Notes: generated from the letters alone by a model not told the origin. DNA of 50,134 nt from an uncultured Muribaculaceae bacterium (GCA_945931475.1 CAMEPD010000009.1:1-50134); one strand, 5' to 3'. Counted from the first letter of the stretch, positions 34,401 through 46,190 are shown. Program-made: numbers and translations.

Positions 34401-36638
34401 TTATCTGATTACGATTTTCTGCGAGCGGGCGGTGCCGGCGGTGGTGGCGCGGAGCACGTATACACCGGGTTCGCAGGCCGAGGCATCGATTGTTACGGCG
34501 TCGGAACCCTGGGCCGACGCTACTGCTACGCCGCTGAGGTTGACGAGCTGAGCCGTGATGGCGCAGCCGGGAGCGGTGGCTTCGAAGATGTTGCCTCCCT
34601 TCGACTCGAGCAGTATGGCGCTTTCATCGGCGCTGACACCCTTGAGTGCGTCGCTGTTGAGGATGTATTTCAGGCCCTCGAAGGCGTTGACCAGGCCGTT
34701 GGAGCCCCAGGCACCCGAGGCATCTTCGGGCTTGGTGCACGAGTGGGCCAGTACGTCGCGGATTTCGTCGGTGGTGAGGGTGGGTTTGGCCTGAAGCCAC
34801 AGGGCGGCAATGCCGGTCATGTGGGGTGTGGCCATCGAGGTGCCTCCCATCATGGTCCAGTACTGAGTGCGGTTGTTGGCGGCGTCGACATACTGTGCCT
34901 TGATGGGATTGCCGTCACTTTCGAGGCTCGAGCGGTTGGCGTTTACGTAGGGGGTCGACATGGCCGAGTATATTACCGAACCGGGGGCGAGAACATCGGG
35001 CTTCAGGGAGCCGTCGAGCTTATGGCCCCATGACGAGAAACTTACAGGCTCGCCCAGTGTCTCCTCCTCGTAAAGGCGACCGTAACCGGCGATTGAGAAG
35101 TCGTCGTTGCGGGTGGCGATGGCGCCTACGGTGATTGTCTCCTTGCCGCAGGCCATGTCGCTGAGAGTGCCTTCGCCCTTGGAGTCGGTGAAGCCCTCTT
35201 TACCCTTGTCGGAGAATGACATACCGGCAATTCCGTAGTATGAATCCATGGCCATATAACCGTGGATATGCTGCCCGGGCACGCCGACGGCGCGGACGCT
35301 TACGGCATACTTGGCGAATTTCGATGAGGTGGTGCTGAGACTTACGGCTATTTCGGCGCGGTAGCATCCGTTGAGCGACGATTTGGTGATGCGGCCGCCC
35401 ATGTAGCTCGAGGAGTAAACGTTGTTGAACTCGGTGCAGTTACGGTTGATATTTGCCGAACTTTCGACCGAGGGGGGGGTAGTGTTACCGCTGGCTACGA
35501 AGCGTTTTGTGGCGTCGAGTTTCATGGAGTACAGCGGCTCGTCGGGGTTCGACAGGTCAATGAGATCGAGGTAGGTTTCATATTCGTCGGAGGTGCTGCC
35601 CCAGAGTGAGAGGTTGCCTTCGAGCCTTGTGCTGCTGTGTGTAAGGGAGTAGGTGTAATTGTTGTTAGAGATAAATGTGCGCATCACATTGTCGTCTTCG
35701 GTCAACTCTTTGTACACTCCGTAGTTGCAGTCGCCCTCGTTGCCCGAGGCTATGAACACATGGATGCCGTCGTTGGCGGCGATATTGTCGATGGCGCGGC
35801 AGAAGGCGTCGGTGCCGTCGTGCGGGCCATCGTCGTTCGAACCCCACGAAAGGTTGACCACTGCCGGTTTGTCCTGGGCAATCGAGTAGTTGAGTATTTT
35901 GCGGAGTGCGCCGGTGAAGTCTGACTCGTATCCCTGGATGCCGGCCATGACGATGTCAGATCCGGTAGCCACGCCCGAATAATCGGCCCCCGGCATGCCG
36001 TGGAAGCAGCCGGCGGCAGTGCCGGCCACGTGGGTGCCGTGGGTCTCGTATTTGTCGTCGGTACGGAAGGCGGGAATGGTTGTTTCGGTATATTCTCTGC
36101 CTGCGTTCGTGTAGTCCCAGAAGCGTTTTACACGGACGTTCCCGTCATTGTCGATAAACGAAATGTGGTTGGGGTCGAGGCCTGAGTCGACAATGCCGAC
36201 AATCACGCCGGTGCCGTCGAAACCGTTGGGGAGCGAGGTTTCGCCGTCGGTGCCGGCATGAGCCTGGTCGACATGGGTGGCCACTACGGCCAGGTCGTTG
36301 CGCATGAAGCGTTTGCGTCCGAGCTGGGCGGTCGTGACGCCCTCAACGCCGCAGGCGTCGGAAATTACGCAAAGGGGAGCTTCGGCGATTACGACGTCAC
36401 CCTCCTGCTGGAGCACTTTCACACCCTTGGCACGGAGCGCATCTATGGCTGCGTCGTCGGTTACGCGGAAAAGGATGCTTGTTGACGGCAGGGCCGGAAC
36501 GTCGGAGGCCGACATGGTTTTGGCGCCGTCGTTTATCATACGGGCTAAACGCATTTCGTCAGCAAGACTGAGTTGCGTCTGAGCAGAAGCGTACAGTCCG
36601 AAACCGGCTGCAGCTGCCAAAAGTATTAATCTCTTCAT
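34401..36638 (-). CDS. S8 (subtilisin-like) serine protease with T9SS-like C-terminal tail, copy 2
   Basis: The 745-aa exported protein has a signal peptide ending near A-S-A-Q (residue 20). The triad is Asp151 in I-V-D-S-G-L-D-P-N-H, His200 in T-H-G-T-H-V-A-G-T and Ser601 in G-G-T-S-M-A-T-P-H-M-T-G; Asn300 is in A-S-G-N-E-G-D. An insertion of beta strands lies at about 320-480. The C-terminus ends P-G-V-Y-V-L-R-A-T-T-A-G-T-A-R-S-Q-K-I-V, close to T9SS type A sorting tails. It shares gene order, domain layout and length with the next gene. A -7 box lies about 100 nt upstream. Confidence 0.92.
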   Translation of the reverse strand: MKRLILLAAAAGFGLYASAQTQLSLADEMRLARMINDGAKTMSASDVPALPSTSILFRVTDDAAIDALRAKGVKVLQQEGDVVIAEAPLCVISDACGVEGVTTAQLGRKRFMRNDLAVVATHVDQAHAGTDGETSLPNGFDGTGVIVGIVDSGLDPNHISFIDNDGNVRVKRFWDYTNAGREYTETTIPAFRTDDKYETHGTHVAGTAAGCFHGMPGADYSGVATGSDIVMAGIQGYESDFTGALRKILNYSIAQDKPAVVNLSWGSNDDGPHDGTDAFCRAIDNIAANDGIHVFIASGNEGDCNYGVYKELTEDDNVMRTFISNNNYTYSLTHSSTRLEGNLSLWGSTSDEYETYLDLIDLSNPDEPLYSMKLDATKRFVASGNTTPPSVESSANINRNCTEFNNVYSSSYMGGRITKSSLNGCYRAEIAVSLSTTSSKFAKYAVSVRAVGVPGQHIHGYMAMDSYYGIAGMSFSDKGKEGFTDSKGEGTLSDMACGKETITVGAIATRNDDFSIAGYGRLYEEETLGEPVSFSSWGHKLDGSLKPDVLAPGSVIYSAMSTPYVNANRSSLESDGNPIKAQYVDAANNRTQYWTMMGGTSMATPHMTGIAALWLQAKPTLTTDEIRDVLAHSCTKPEDASGAWGSNGLVNAFEGLKYILNSDALKGVSADESAILLESKGGNIFEATAPGCAITAQLVNLSGVAVASAQGSDAVTIDASACEPGVYVLRATTAGTARSQKIVIR

Positions 36639-36736
36639 CTGTGAATGGTATGTGATTTTGTCGTTATAAGCAATGGTGAATTACCGTGGGGTATTGACGT
36701 TTGCCCCGAAGTGCACCACTTCGTTGTTATAATTGG

Positions 36737-36744
36737 CAAAGATA
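36737..36744 (-). promoter_or_regulatory. Bacteroidetes -7 box for the S8 protease pair
   Basis: On the minus strand the bases read TATCTTTG, matching TAnnTTTG, about 100 nt upstream of the protease ATG and downstream of the terminator of the previous gene. A TTG at -33 is not evident. Confidence 0.6.
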
Positions 36745-36834
36745 TGAATTAAATTCTGAAAAATCATATGTTCTGCAACTTTTTTCTATCAAATTATAGT
36801 AAAAAGTTGCCGTTTCATCCAACGGATACAAAAA

Positions 36835-36862
36835 GGCGGCGTGTCAAAATTGGCACGTCGCC
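36835..36862 (-). terminator. Terminator downstream of the DUF3332 gene
   Basis: GGCGGCGTGTC and GGCACGTCGCC can pair over 11 bp with two G-U pairs and a 6-nt AAAATT loop. Read leftward the hairpin is followed by CCTTTTTGT, a U-tract. The loop side contains GTGTCAAAATTGGCA, also present at 11340-11354. Confidence 0.75.
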
Positions 36863-36911
36863 TGAAAAGTTATGTACTCCGGATGGCCCGGCAGATAGTG
36901 CGGACGCGGGT

Positions 36912-37454
36912 TTAGCGCTGTGCGAACTGTGCTTCGGTGGCGATTTCGCGGTAAGCCATAAGGCCGGATTCCGACAGTTCGATGGTCTCGAAGCTGCCGT
37001 CTGGGGTAATCATGTTCACGTGGGTATCATCGACAAAAGTCATGAATTTCACGGGACCCTGCGGGGTCTGTACTGACCACGATTTGTCGGCGGGATCAAA
37101 GTCGAGGCGTGTCACGCTTTTGTCGTTCATCGAGGTGATGGTGTAACCTTTGCCGTCGCATTCCACCAGATATTTGCCGTCCTTGCCGTCAATCATGGTT
37201 TTGCCGCAGGCGATAGGGTTGCTGCCGCTCCAGAATTCGATTGAGTTAAGTACGAGCACATCGGCCAAGGCTGTGACTTCATAAACGGGTATAATCCAGA
37301 AGGCGAAGAATACCAGTTCGTTGACGAATTTGTTGCTGACCTGATGGTTCCACGACAGTAGCTTGTTTGTGAGCGAAAACGAACCGATGCATGATGTCAG
37401 CATCGAGCCGGCCAGCAGTGTGGCAACGGCTAGAGTAAGATACTTCTTTTTCAT
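36912..37454 (-). CDS. DUF3332 family lipoprotein
   Basis: The 180-aa protein begins M-K-K-K-Y-L-T-L-A-V-A-T-L-L-A-G-S-M-L-T-S-C, a lipoprotein signal with Cys22. The mature part has S-F-S-L-T-N-K-L-L-S-W-N, a hydrophobic V-F-F-A-F-W-I-I-P-V-Y-E-V-T stretch and then a beta-rich C-terminal half. These features match DUF3332, a family of unknown function. It starts 48 nt after the MltF-like gene and ends at a terminator. Confidence 0.8.
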   Translation of the reverse strand: MKKKYLTLAVATLLAGSMLTSCIGSFSLTNKLLSWNHQVSNKFVNELVFFAFWIIPVYEVTALADVLVLNSIEFWSGSNPIACGKTMIDGKDGKYLVECDGKGYTITSMNDKSVTRLDFDPADKSWSVQTPQGPVKFMTFVDDTHVNMITPDGSFETIELSESGLMAYREIATEAQFAQR

Positions 37455-37502
37455 TTGGTCAGAATGTTGAATTAAGTATATATTTTTTAGTCAAACCGGC
37501 TA

Positions 37503-38918
37503 TTAAGCTTTTGTATGCGGCAGGGCCCGGTGATAGAACTCCATGACCTGTTTTACGTAGTGAACTGTCTCGCGGCTCCGGCAATAGCCCGATTTCACTA
37601 CAGGGTCGGTGTAATACTCCGGGTTTGATTTCATCAACAGCGCCGATTCCACATTGCCGTCCCATACCTGAGGGTTCTTGCCGTACTTGTTGGCCAGGGC
37701 TATGGCGTCGAGGATATGTCCCAGCCCGGAGTTGTAGGCTGCGATGGCGAATTTGCGGCGTTCCTCGGGGTCGGGTACCTTCGCGGCAAGCTGTTTGTCG
37801 AGGTCGCGCATGATGCGTGCTCCGGCGTCAATGCTGCGTTCGGGGTCGTTGACTTCGTCGTCGCGCAGACCGTAGGCGCGCCAAGCCACCGGCATCAGCT
37901 GCATTATGCCGCGGGCACCGGCCCACGATGTAAGGTCGTTGCGGAAACGGCTTTCGGCGTAGCACTGCCCGGCGAGCATACGCCAGTCCACGCCGTTGGC
38001 ACGCCCGTATTTCATGAAGTAACTGTCGTAGGGCGAGAGCTTTCCGCCGGCGAAGTCGATGTTGAACGATAGCTCGGGTTCATCCTGCTTCTTCGACAGC
38101 TCGAAGTAGCGTTTTAGCAGCTCGGCGTTGCGCTGCTTGGGGGTCTCGCTGTCGATCCAGGCGTTCACCGAATCGGCCAGCCACTTGTTAGAAGGGGAAA
38201 CGCCCCACGACGATTTCTGGTCGAAACTCAGCGCGAGCGATACATCGAGGTCGGGGTAATACGTCTTGTTGAGGCGGGCGATATCACTGTCGACCACAGT
38301 CAGGGGGATTTCGCCCTTCGACACCATGGCGATGAGGTCCTCGGTGATGAGAGTGTCGCGGCTGATGGTGTGGAGCCTGACGCCTCCGCCGAGTTCCTGG
38401 TTGAGGTTCTCCATGCGGTACTGGTACTTTGATTCCTCCTCGACATAGACGTCGCGGCCCACGAGCTGGGTTTCGTCGGAGATGAAGTCCACACCTGCCT
38501 TCCTGGCCGGTTGTACCAAAACCTGGTGGGTGAGGTTCACCGGGCCGCAGGCCAGCACGCTCTGCTTGAATTCCGATGTCTGCGGAATCTCGTAGGCGAG
38601 GATGTCGACTTTGCCCGAATCGAGCATGGCTATCATGGCGGGGAGCGACGGCGCTATCTTCAGGTCGAGCACCATCCCCTTGTCGCGCGCGAAATCCGAG
38701 ATGAGCGTGTAGTCGTAGCCCATCTCCTGGTCGCGGTATATGAAGTACGATGTGGGCGAATAGAGGGTAGCCACACGCAGCGTGTCGGGGAGGGGCCGGG
38801 CCTCGGCCGTGGTGTCGGCACCCGACGCGACCCCTTTACCTGCACCGCCCGAGCATGCACCCAGACTTGTGCAGATGACTGTAATCGCTGCCGCCAGTGA
38901 CGACGCCCTGATGCTCAT
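37503..38918 (-). CDS. mltF: MltF-like membrane-bound lytic murein transglycosylase
   Basis: The 471-aa lipoprotein has a lipobox L-G-A-C at Cys22. A periplasmic solute-binding (SBP_bac_3) domain at about 45-270 is followed by a soluble lytic transglycosylase domain. The catalytic Glu322 stands in Y-A-E-S-R-F, followed by A-R-G-I-M-Q-L-M-P and the A-Y-N-S-G-L-G-H motif. It cuts glycan strands of peptidoglycan to give 1,6-anhydroMurNAc ends. The two-domain order is that of MltF. It begins 34 nt after purM, transcribed in the same direction. Confidence 0.93.
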   Translation of the reverse strand: MSIRASSLAAAITVICTSLGACSGGAGKGVASGADTTAEARPLPDTLRVATLYSPTSYFIYRDQEMGYDYTLISDFARDKGMVLDLKIAPSLPAMIAMLDSGKVDILAYEIPQTSEFKQSVLACGPVNLTHQVLVQPARKAGVDFISDETQLVGRDVYVEEESKYQYRMENLNQELGGGVRLHTISRDTLITEDLIAMVSKGEIPLTVVDSDIARLNKTYYPDLDVSLALSFDQKSSWGVSPSNKWLADSVNAWIDSETPKQRNAELLKRYFELSKKQDEPELSFNIDFAGGKLSPYDSYFMKYGRANGVDWRMLAGQCYAESRFRNDLTSWAGARGIMQLMPVAWRAYGLRDDEVNDPERSIDAGARIMRDLDKQLAAKVPDPEERRKFAIAAYNSGLGHILDAIALANKYGKNPQVWDGNVESALLMKSNPEYYTDPVVKSGYCRSRETVHYVKQVMEFYHRALPHTKA

Positions 38919-38952
38919 CCGTTGCTTATTTGGTATTGTAATTCTGTAGAAA

Positions 38953-40116
38953 TCAGTATTCGAAGGTGCCGTGCTCCGACTTGATGGTCAGTCGGTTGGC
39001 CTCGGCGCTCTCCACACGGCCCACGATACGACCCTCGATGCCGAAGCCGGCTGCGATGTCGATGACGCGTTGTGCGTCGGCTTCGCTGAGGTATATCTCC
39101 ATGCGGTGGCCCATGTTGAATACCTTGTACATCTCCTTCCAGTCGGTGCCCGATTCCTTCTGAATGAGGGCGAACAGCGGCGGGGTGGGGAACAGGTTGT
39201 CCTTGATGACGTGCAGGTTCTCGACGAAATGGAGCACTTTGGTCTGGGCGCCTCCCGTGCAGTGCACCATGCCGTGGATGGCCGGCCGCAATTCCGAGAG
39301 TATTTGTTTGATTACCGGAGCGTAGGTGCGTGTGGGCGACAGCACCAGTTCGCCGGCGTTGACGGGTACGCCCTCGACCGGCGAGGTGAGGTCTTGCGTG
39401 CCGCAGTAGGCCAGGTCGTCGGGGATGGCGTTGTCGTAGGTCTCGGGGAATTCGCGGGCGACGCTTTTGCCGAATACGTCGTGGCGTGCCGACGTCAGGC
39501 CGTTGGAGCCCATGCCTCCGTTGTAGCGTTGCTCGTAGGTGGCCTGTCCGAAGGATGCCAGACCAACGATAACGTCGCCCGGACGGATATTGGCGTTGTC
39601 GATAACATCGGCGCGGCGCATGCGGCAGGTTACGGTGGAGTCAACAATGATGGTGCGCACCAGATCGCCGACATCGGCGGTTTCTCCGCCGGTCGAGTAG
39701 ATACCAACACCCATCTCGCGGAGGTCGGCGAGCAACTCCTCGGTGCCGTTGATGATGGCGGCAATCACCTCGCCGGGCACAAGCCGCTTGTTGCGGCCGA
39801 TGGTCGATGATACCAGGATGTTGTCGGTGGCGCCTACACAGAGCAGGTCGTCGATATTCATTATCAGGGCGTCCTGGGCGATGCCTTTCCACACCGACAG
39901 GTCGCCGGTGCGCTTCCAGTAGGCGTAGGCCAGCGACGATTTCGTACCGGCGCCGTCGGCGTGCATTATATTGCAATATTCGGGGTCACCGGCCAGCAGG
40001 TCGGGGATTATTTTGCAGAAAGCCTTGGGGTAGAGGCCTTTGTCGATGTTGCGGATAGCGTTGTGCACATCCTCCTTGGCGGCCGAAACGCCGCGCATCA
40101 TATAACGTTCACTCAT
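38953..40116 (-). CDS. purM: Phosphoribosylformylglycinamidine cyclo-ligase (AIR synthetase)
   Basis: PurM closes the imidazole ring in de novo purine synthesis, turning FGAM into AIR with ATP. The 387-aa protein has H-A-D-G-A-G-T-K-S-S, the ATP-binding G-G-E-T-A-D-V-G stretch and G-L-A-S-F-G-Q-A-T in the first half. The C-terminal PurM domain carries M-V-H-C-T-G-G-A-Q-T-K and F-N-M-G-H-R-M-E. It is somewhat longer than the E. coli enzyme (about 345 aa), as I recall for other Bacteroidetes. The N-terminus M-S-E-R-Y is well placed at 40116. Confidence 0.93.
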   Translation of the reverse strand: MSERYMMRGVSAAKEDVHNAIRNIDKGLYPKAFCKIIPDLLAGDPEYCNIMHADGAGTKSSLAYAYWKRTGDLSVWKGIAQDALIMNIDDLLCVGATDNILVSSTIGRNKRLVPGEVIAAIINGTEELLADLREMGVGIYSTGGETADVGDLVRTIIVDSTVTCRMRRADVIDNANIRPGDVIVGLASFGQATYEQRYNGGMGSNGLTSARHDVFGKSVAREFPETYDNAIPDDLAYCGTQDLTSPVEGVPVNAGELVLSPTRTYAPVIKQILSELRPAIHGMVHCTGGAQTKVLHFVENLHVIKDNLFPTPPLFALIQKESGTDWKEMYKVFNMGHRMEIYLSEADAQRVIDIAAGFGIEGRIVGRVESAEANRLTIKSEHGTFEY

Positions 40117-40184
40117 CGTAAGTCGGTGATTGTATGATTATTCGGTGATGTCGGAGAGAGCGGTCGGCTTGTGCCGCGCCGGGA

Positions 40185-41045
40185 TTATTTGAAGAGGTCG
40201 ATGGCAAGAAGGTAGGCCATGGTGGCGGGAACAACCAAAAGCAGCGAGTCGATGCGGTCGAGGATTCCGCCGTGGCCCGGCAGCAGGTTGCCCGAATCCT
40301 TCACGCCGATGGTGCGCTTGAGCAGCGATTCAACCAGGTCGCCCCAGGTGCCGAACACGCACACTAATGCGCCGTAGCCGACGGCCAGCCACAGGTTCCA
40401 TCCGGCGAGAACCTCGGGAAAGAGTTTCCATCCGGCCACTGCGGAGCCGATGCAGAACAGCAGGCCGCCGAAGAAGCCCTCCCATGATTTCTTGGGTGAG
40501 ATGCGTTCAAACAGTTTATGGCGCCCGATGAGCGATCCCACGCAGAATGCGCCCGTGTCGCTCAGCCAGATGAGAATGAACATTCCCAACACAAAGTACT
40601 GCCCCTGAGGGCACGATGTGGTGTAGATGCCGCACATCAGCCCCATCGGAGCGGCGATGTAGAGCTGACCCATCAGTGAGTGGGCATAGTGACTCAAAGC
40701 GTTGCCGTCCTGAATGTACAGCTGACTGATGAAACGCGCCAGCAGGTACAGGATGTAAGCGTACATGAACGCCCCGCAGGTCCAGGCGCGGAACAACGGG
40801 CTGCTGACGCCCGAATTGAAGTAGGCGGCGATTCCCGAAATCAGGAAAATGGCGCCCAGAATGTCGAGCAGACGGGTGGTGTTCGATACATGGTGATTGT
40901 TGGAGATGCGGTTGAATTCGTTCACTCCAAGCACACCGAAAAGCACTGCCAGGCCCCAAAACCACCATTGGCCGCCTATGATGGCGCCCACGATTATGGC
41001 GATGTAAAGGATGCCTGTGCACAGGCGCGTAAATACGTTTTTCAT
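40185..41045 (-). CDS. cdsA: Phosphatidate cytidylyltransferase
   Basis: CdsA makes CDP-diacylglycerol from CTP and phosphatidate, the branch point of phospholipid synthesis, in the inner membrane. From the ATG at 41045 the protein is 286 aa; the frame reaches 41117, but the added stretch overlaps the promoter. There are about eight hydrophobic helices. The family signature near the C-terminus is K-D-S-G-N-L-L-P-G-H-G-G-I-L-D-R-I-D-S. The S-D-T-G-A-F motif precedes it. It has its own promoter, which overlaps the guaB terminator. Confidence 0.95.
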   Translation of the reverse strand: MKNVFTRLCTGILYIAIIVGAIIGGQWWFWGLAVLFGVLGVNEFNRISNNHHVSNTTRLLDILGAIFLISGIAAYFNSGVSSPLFRAWTCGAFMYAYILYLLARFISQLYIQDGNALSHYAHSLMGQLYIAAPMGLMCGIYTTSCPQGQYFVLGMFILIWLSDTGAFCVGSLIGRHKLFERISPKKSWEGFFGGLLFCIGSAVAGWKLFPEVLAGWNLWLAVGYGALVCVFGTWGDLVESLLKRTIGVKDSGNLLPGHGGILDRIDSLLLVVPATMAYLLAIDLFK

Positions 41046-41064
41046 CGCGTTACAGTTTGAGATG

Positions 41065-41095
41065 CAAATATAGGCAAAAAAACGGTGAACTGCAA
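41065..41095 (-). promoter_or_regulatory. Promoter for cdsA overlapping the guaB terminator
   Basis: Read leftward, TTG (complement of 41093-41095) and TATATTTG (complement of 41065-41072) are 20 nt apart, a good -33/-7 pair. The -33 T-run is the U-tract of the guaB terminator. The predicted leader before the cdsA ATG is only about 12 nt. Confidence 0.75.
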
Positions 41096-41142
41096 AAAGC
41101 ATATTCGCCGCGGGCACATTTGTGTGTGGACGCGGCGAATAT
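41093..41142 (-). terminator. Rho-independent terminator of guaB
   Basis: ATATTCGCCGCG at 41101-41112 and CGCGGCGAATAT at 41131-41142 form a perfect 12-bp stem with an 18-nt loop. Read leftward the stem is followed by GCTTTTTG. It starts 11 nt after the guaB stop. Confidence 0.9.
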
Positions 41143-41153
41143 TTATACTTATA

Positions 41154-43975
<2,822 letters not shown>

Positions 43976-44094
43976 GCGCCTATGTGAATTTGTGCATAAA
44001 TTGTTGCCCCAAAGGGAGGGATATTCAATATAAATTCATAATTTTGTGACGCACAACTACTAAGCTGGTTAAATAGACGTTTAATTTTCATGAT

Positions 44095-44133
44095 TAAGCC
44101 CCGGCTTGCTCAAGATGAGAAGGCCGGGGCTTA
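44095..44133. terminator. Terminator-like hairpin between the 42818 gene and serA
   Basis: TAAGCCCCGGC at 44095-44105 pairs with GCCGGGGCTTA at 44123-44133 with a 17-nt loop. It lies between two converging genes, about 120 nt after one stop and 50 nt after the other. U-tracts are poor on both strands, so it may be a transcript-stabilising end instead. Confidence 0.65.
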
Positions 44134-44183
44134 TAATATATAGTTAGAAAACAATCGGAAAATTCCAGACGTGTGACCGTGAA

Positions 44184-45107
44184 TTACTTTTTGTTGACGC
44201 GGAAGCGGTCGACGCCATCACGGAGGAAGGCTACCACCTGGTTGGCGGCGGCGATACCGGCGTTGATGTTGGCTTCGGCGGTCTGTGCGCCCATCTTCTT
44301 CGGGGTGAAGAATACGCGGTCGGGGAACTCGGCTTTGAGTTCGTCGGCGATGTCGGGTTTGATGTCGGCGACATACTTTAGGTCGGGGCGTTCGCGCAGG
44401 GCTTTCTGAAGCCCCTCTTCGTCGATTACCTCCTTACGGGCGGTGTTGATGAGCACGCCGTTCTTGGGGAGAAGCATCATCAGGTCGTACCCTACTGATT
44501 TGCGGGTCTCGGCGGTCGCGGGGATGTGCAGCGACACGAATTTGTTATCCTTGTAAAGTTCTTCAACGGAGTGTACGGGCTTCACGCCGGCCTCCACGAT
44601 TACTTCGTCGGGGCAGTAGGGGTCGAGCGCCGATACCTCCATGCCGAAGCCTTTGGCGATGCGGGCCACGTTGCGGCCTACCTGACCGAAGGCGTGGATG
44701 CCGAGTTTCTTACCCTTCAGCTCGGAGCCGGAGGTGCCGTTGTACATATTGCGCACGGCCATAACGGTCATGCCGAATACGAGTTCGGCCACGGCGTTGG
44801 AGTTCTGGCCGGGGGTGTTCTCCACGCATACGTTGTGGGCGGTGGCGGCGTCGAGGTCGACGTTGTCGTAACCGGCGCCGGCGCGCACTACGATTTTGAG
44901 GTTTTTGGCGGCGTCGAGCACCTGGCCGTCGACTTTGTCGGAACGGATAATCAGGGCGTCGGCGTCGGCAACGGCGTTGAGCAGGTCGGCCTTGTCGGTG
45001 TACTTCTCAAGGAGGCAGAGTTCGTAACCGGCATCTTCTACGACTTTACGGATGCCGTCAACTGCAACGGCGGCAAACGGTTTTTCGGTGGCTACAAGTA
45101 CTTTCAT
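44184..45107 (-). CDS. serA: D-3-phosphoglycerate dehydrogenase, short form with Lys at the usual catalytic His
   Basis: The enzyme oxidises 3-phosphoglycerate to 3-phosphohydroxypyruvate with NAD+, the first step of serine synthesis. The 307-aa protein lacks the C-terminal ACT domain of E. coli SerA. It has the substrate-binding R-A-G-A-G-Y-D-N-V-D at 75-84, the nucleotide loop H-A-F-G-Q-V-G at 138-144 with Asp162 after it, and the catalytic Arg224 in N-T-A-R. Where most relatives have T-P-H-I-G, this protein has T-P-K-K-M-G (Lys270-Lys271). It starts 12 nt after serC, forming a serC-serA unit. Confidence 0.92.
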   Translation of the reverse strand: MKVLVATEKPFAAVAVDGIRKVVEDAGYELCLLEKYTDKADLLNAVADADALIIRSDKVDGQVLDAAKNLKIVVRAGAGYDNVDLDAATAHNVCVENTPGQNSNAVAELVFGMTVMAVRNMYNGTSGSELKGKKLGIHAFGQVGRNVARIAKGFGMEVSALDPYCPDEVIVEAGVKPVHSVEELYKDNKFVSLHIPATAETRKSVGYDLMMLLPKNGVLINTARKEVIDEEGLQKALRERPDLKYVADIKPDIADELKAEFPDRVFFTPKKMGAQTAEANINAGIAAANQVVAFLRDGVDRFRVNKK

Positions 45108-45119
45108 TGCTTTACTTTT

Positions 45120-46190
45120 TTAGTGCTTGTCCTGGAATTCTTTCATAGCCTGGATGAGTACATCGACGCTCTCCATGGGCAGTGCATTGTAGAGCGAAGC
45201 GCGGAAGCCGCCGACCGAACGGTGTCCCTTGATGCCGACGATGCCCTTGGTCGATGCGAAGTCGATGAATTCCTTTTCGAGCTCTTTGTATTCGGGTTTC
45301 ATCACGAAGCAAACGTTCATGATCGAGCGGTCCTCGTGGTTGGGAACGGTGGCAACGAACATACGCGATGAGTCGATGGCCTCGTAGAGCTTGGCAGCCT
45401 TGGCCAGGTCGCGGCGTTCGAGCTCCTTGATGCCGCCCATCTCCTTATAATATTTAAGGGTCTGGAGTGCGGAGTAGATGGGGAGCACAGGAGGAGTGTT
45501 GAACATCGAGCCTTTATCGGTGTGGGTTTTATAGTTGAGCATGGTGGGCACGGGGCGGGGAGCCTTGCCGAGGCATTCGTCGCGCACGATAATCAGGGTT
45601 GCTCCGGCGGGTGCGAGGTTTTTCTGGGCACCGGCGTAGATGATGTCGTATTTCGAAACGTCGACCGGACGCGAGAAGATATCCGACGACATATCGGAAA
45701 CCAGACGAACGGGCACATCGGGATCCTTGCGGATTTCAGTACCGTATATGGTGTTGTTGGTGGTGTAGTGGAAGTAGTCGGCATCGGCCGGAACGGTGTA
45801 GTCGCGGGGGATGTAGTTGTAGTTCTTGTCTTCGGATGATGCGACTACATCGACCTGGCCGAACAGCTTGGCTTCCTTGATGGCTTTGTGGGCCCATACA
45901 CCGGTGTCGAGGTATGCGGCTTTGTTGATGAGCAGGTTGTAGGGTACCATGGCGAACTGGAGCGATGCGCCGCCGCCGAGGAAGAGTACGCTGTAACCTT
46001 CGGGCACTTCGAGAAGCTCTTTTACGAGCGCCTGTGCCTCGTCCATCACAGCCTGGAACTCTTTCGAGCGGTGTGATACTTCAAGAATCGAAAGGCCTGT
46101 GTTGGCGAAATCGAGAACAGCATCGGCGGTATTGCGGATGGTGTACTGGCTCATGATGGAAGGGCCTGCATAGAAGTTGTGCTTCTTCAT
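45120..46190 (-). CDS. serC: Phosphoserine aminotransferase
   Basis: SerC transfers an amino group from glutamate to 3-phosphohydroxypyruvate, the second step of serine synthesis, using PLP. The 356-aa protein starts K-H-N-F-Y-A-G-P-S, the family signature. It has the L-G-G-G-A-S-L-Q-F phosphate-binding loop at about 71-79, and the PLP-binding Lys190 in [12 protein letters not shown]. The C-terminal [11 protein letters not shown] stretch is also typical. It is followed after 12 nt by serA, whose product it uses. Confidence 0.97.
   Translation of the reverse strand: MKKHNFYAGPSIMSQYTIRNTADAVLDFANTGLSILEVSHRSKEFQAVMDEAQALVKELLEVPEGYSVLFLGGGASLQFAMVPYNLLINKAAYLDTGVWAHKAIKEAKLFGQVDVVASSEDKNYNYIPRDYTVPADADYFHYTTNNTIYGTEIRKDPDVPVRLVSDMSSDIFSRPVDVSKYDIIYAGAQKNLAPAGATLIIVRDECLGKAPRPVPTMLNYKTHTDKGSMFNTPPVLPIYSALQTLKYYKEMGGIKELERRDLAKAAKLYEAIDSSRMFVATVPNHEDRSIMNVCFVMKPEYKELEKEFIDFASTKGIVGIKGHRSVGGFRASLYNALPMESVDVLIQAMKEFQDKH

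Larger units (their letters stand above)
36639..36911. other. Intergenic region between S8 protease and DUF3332 genes
   Basis: The 273-bp gap contains the protease -7 box (36737-36744) and a terminator for the upstream DUF3332 gene (36835-36862). The rest is AT-rich with no coding frame of interest. Confidence 0.6.
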
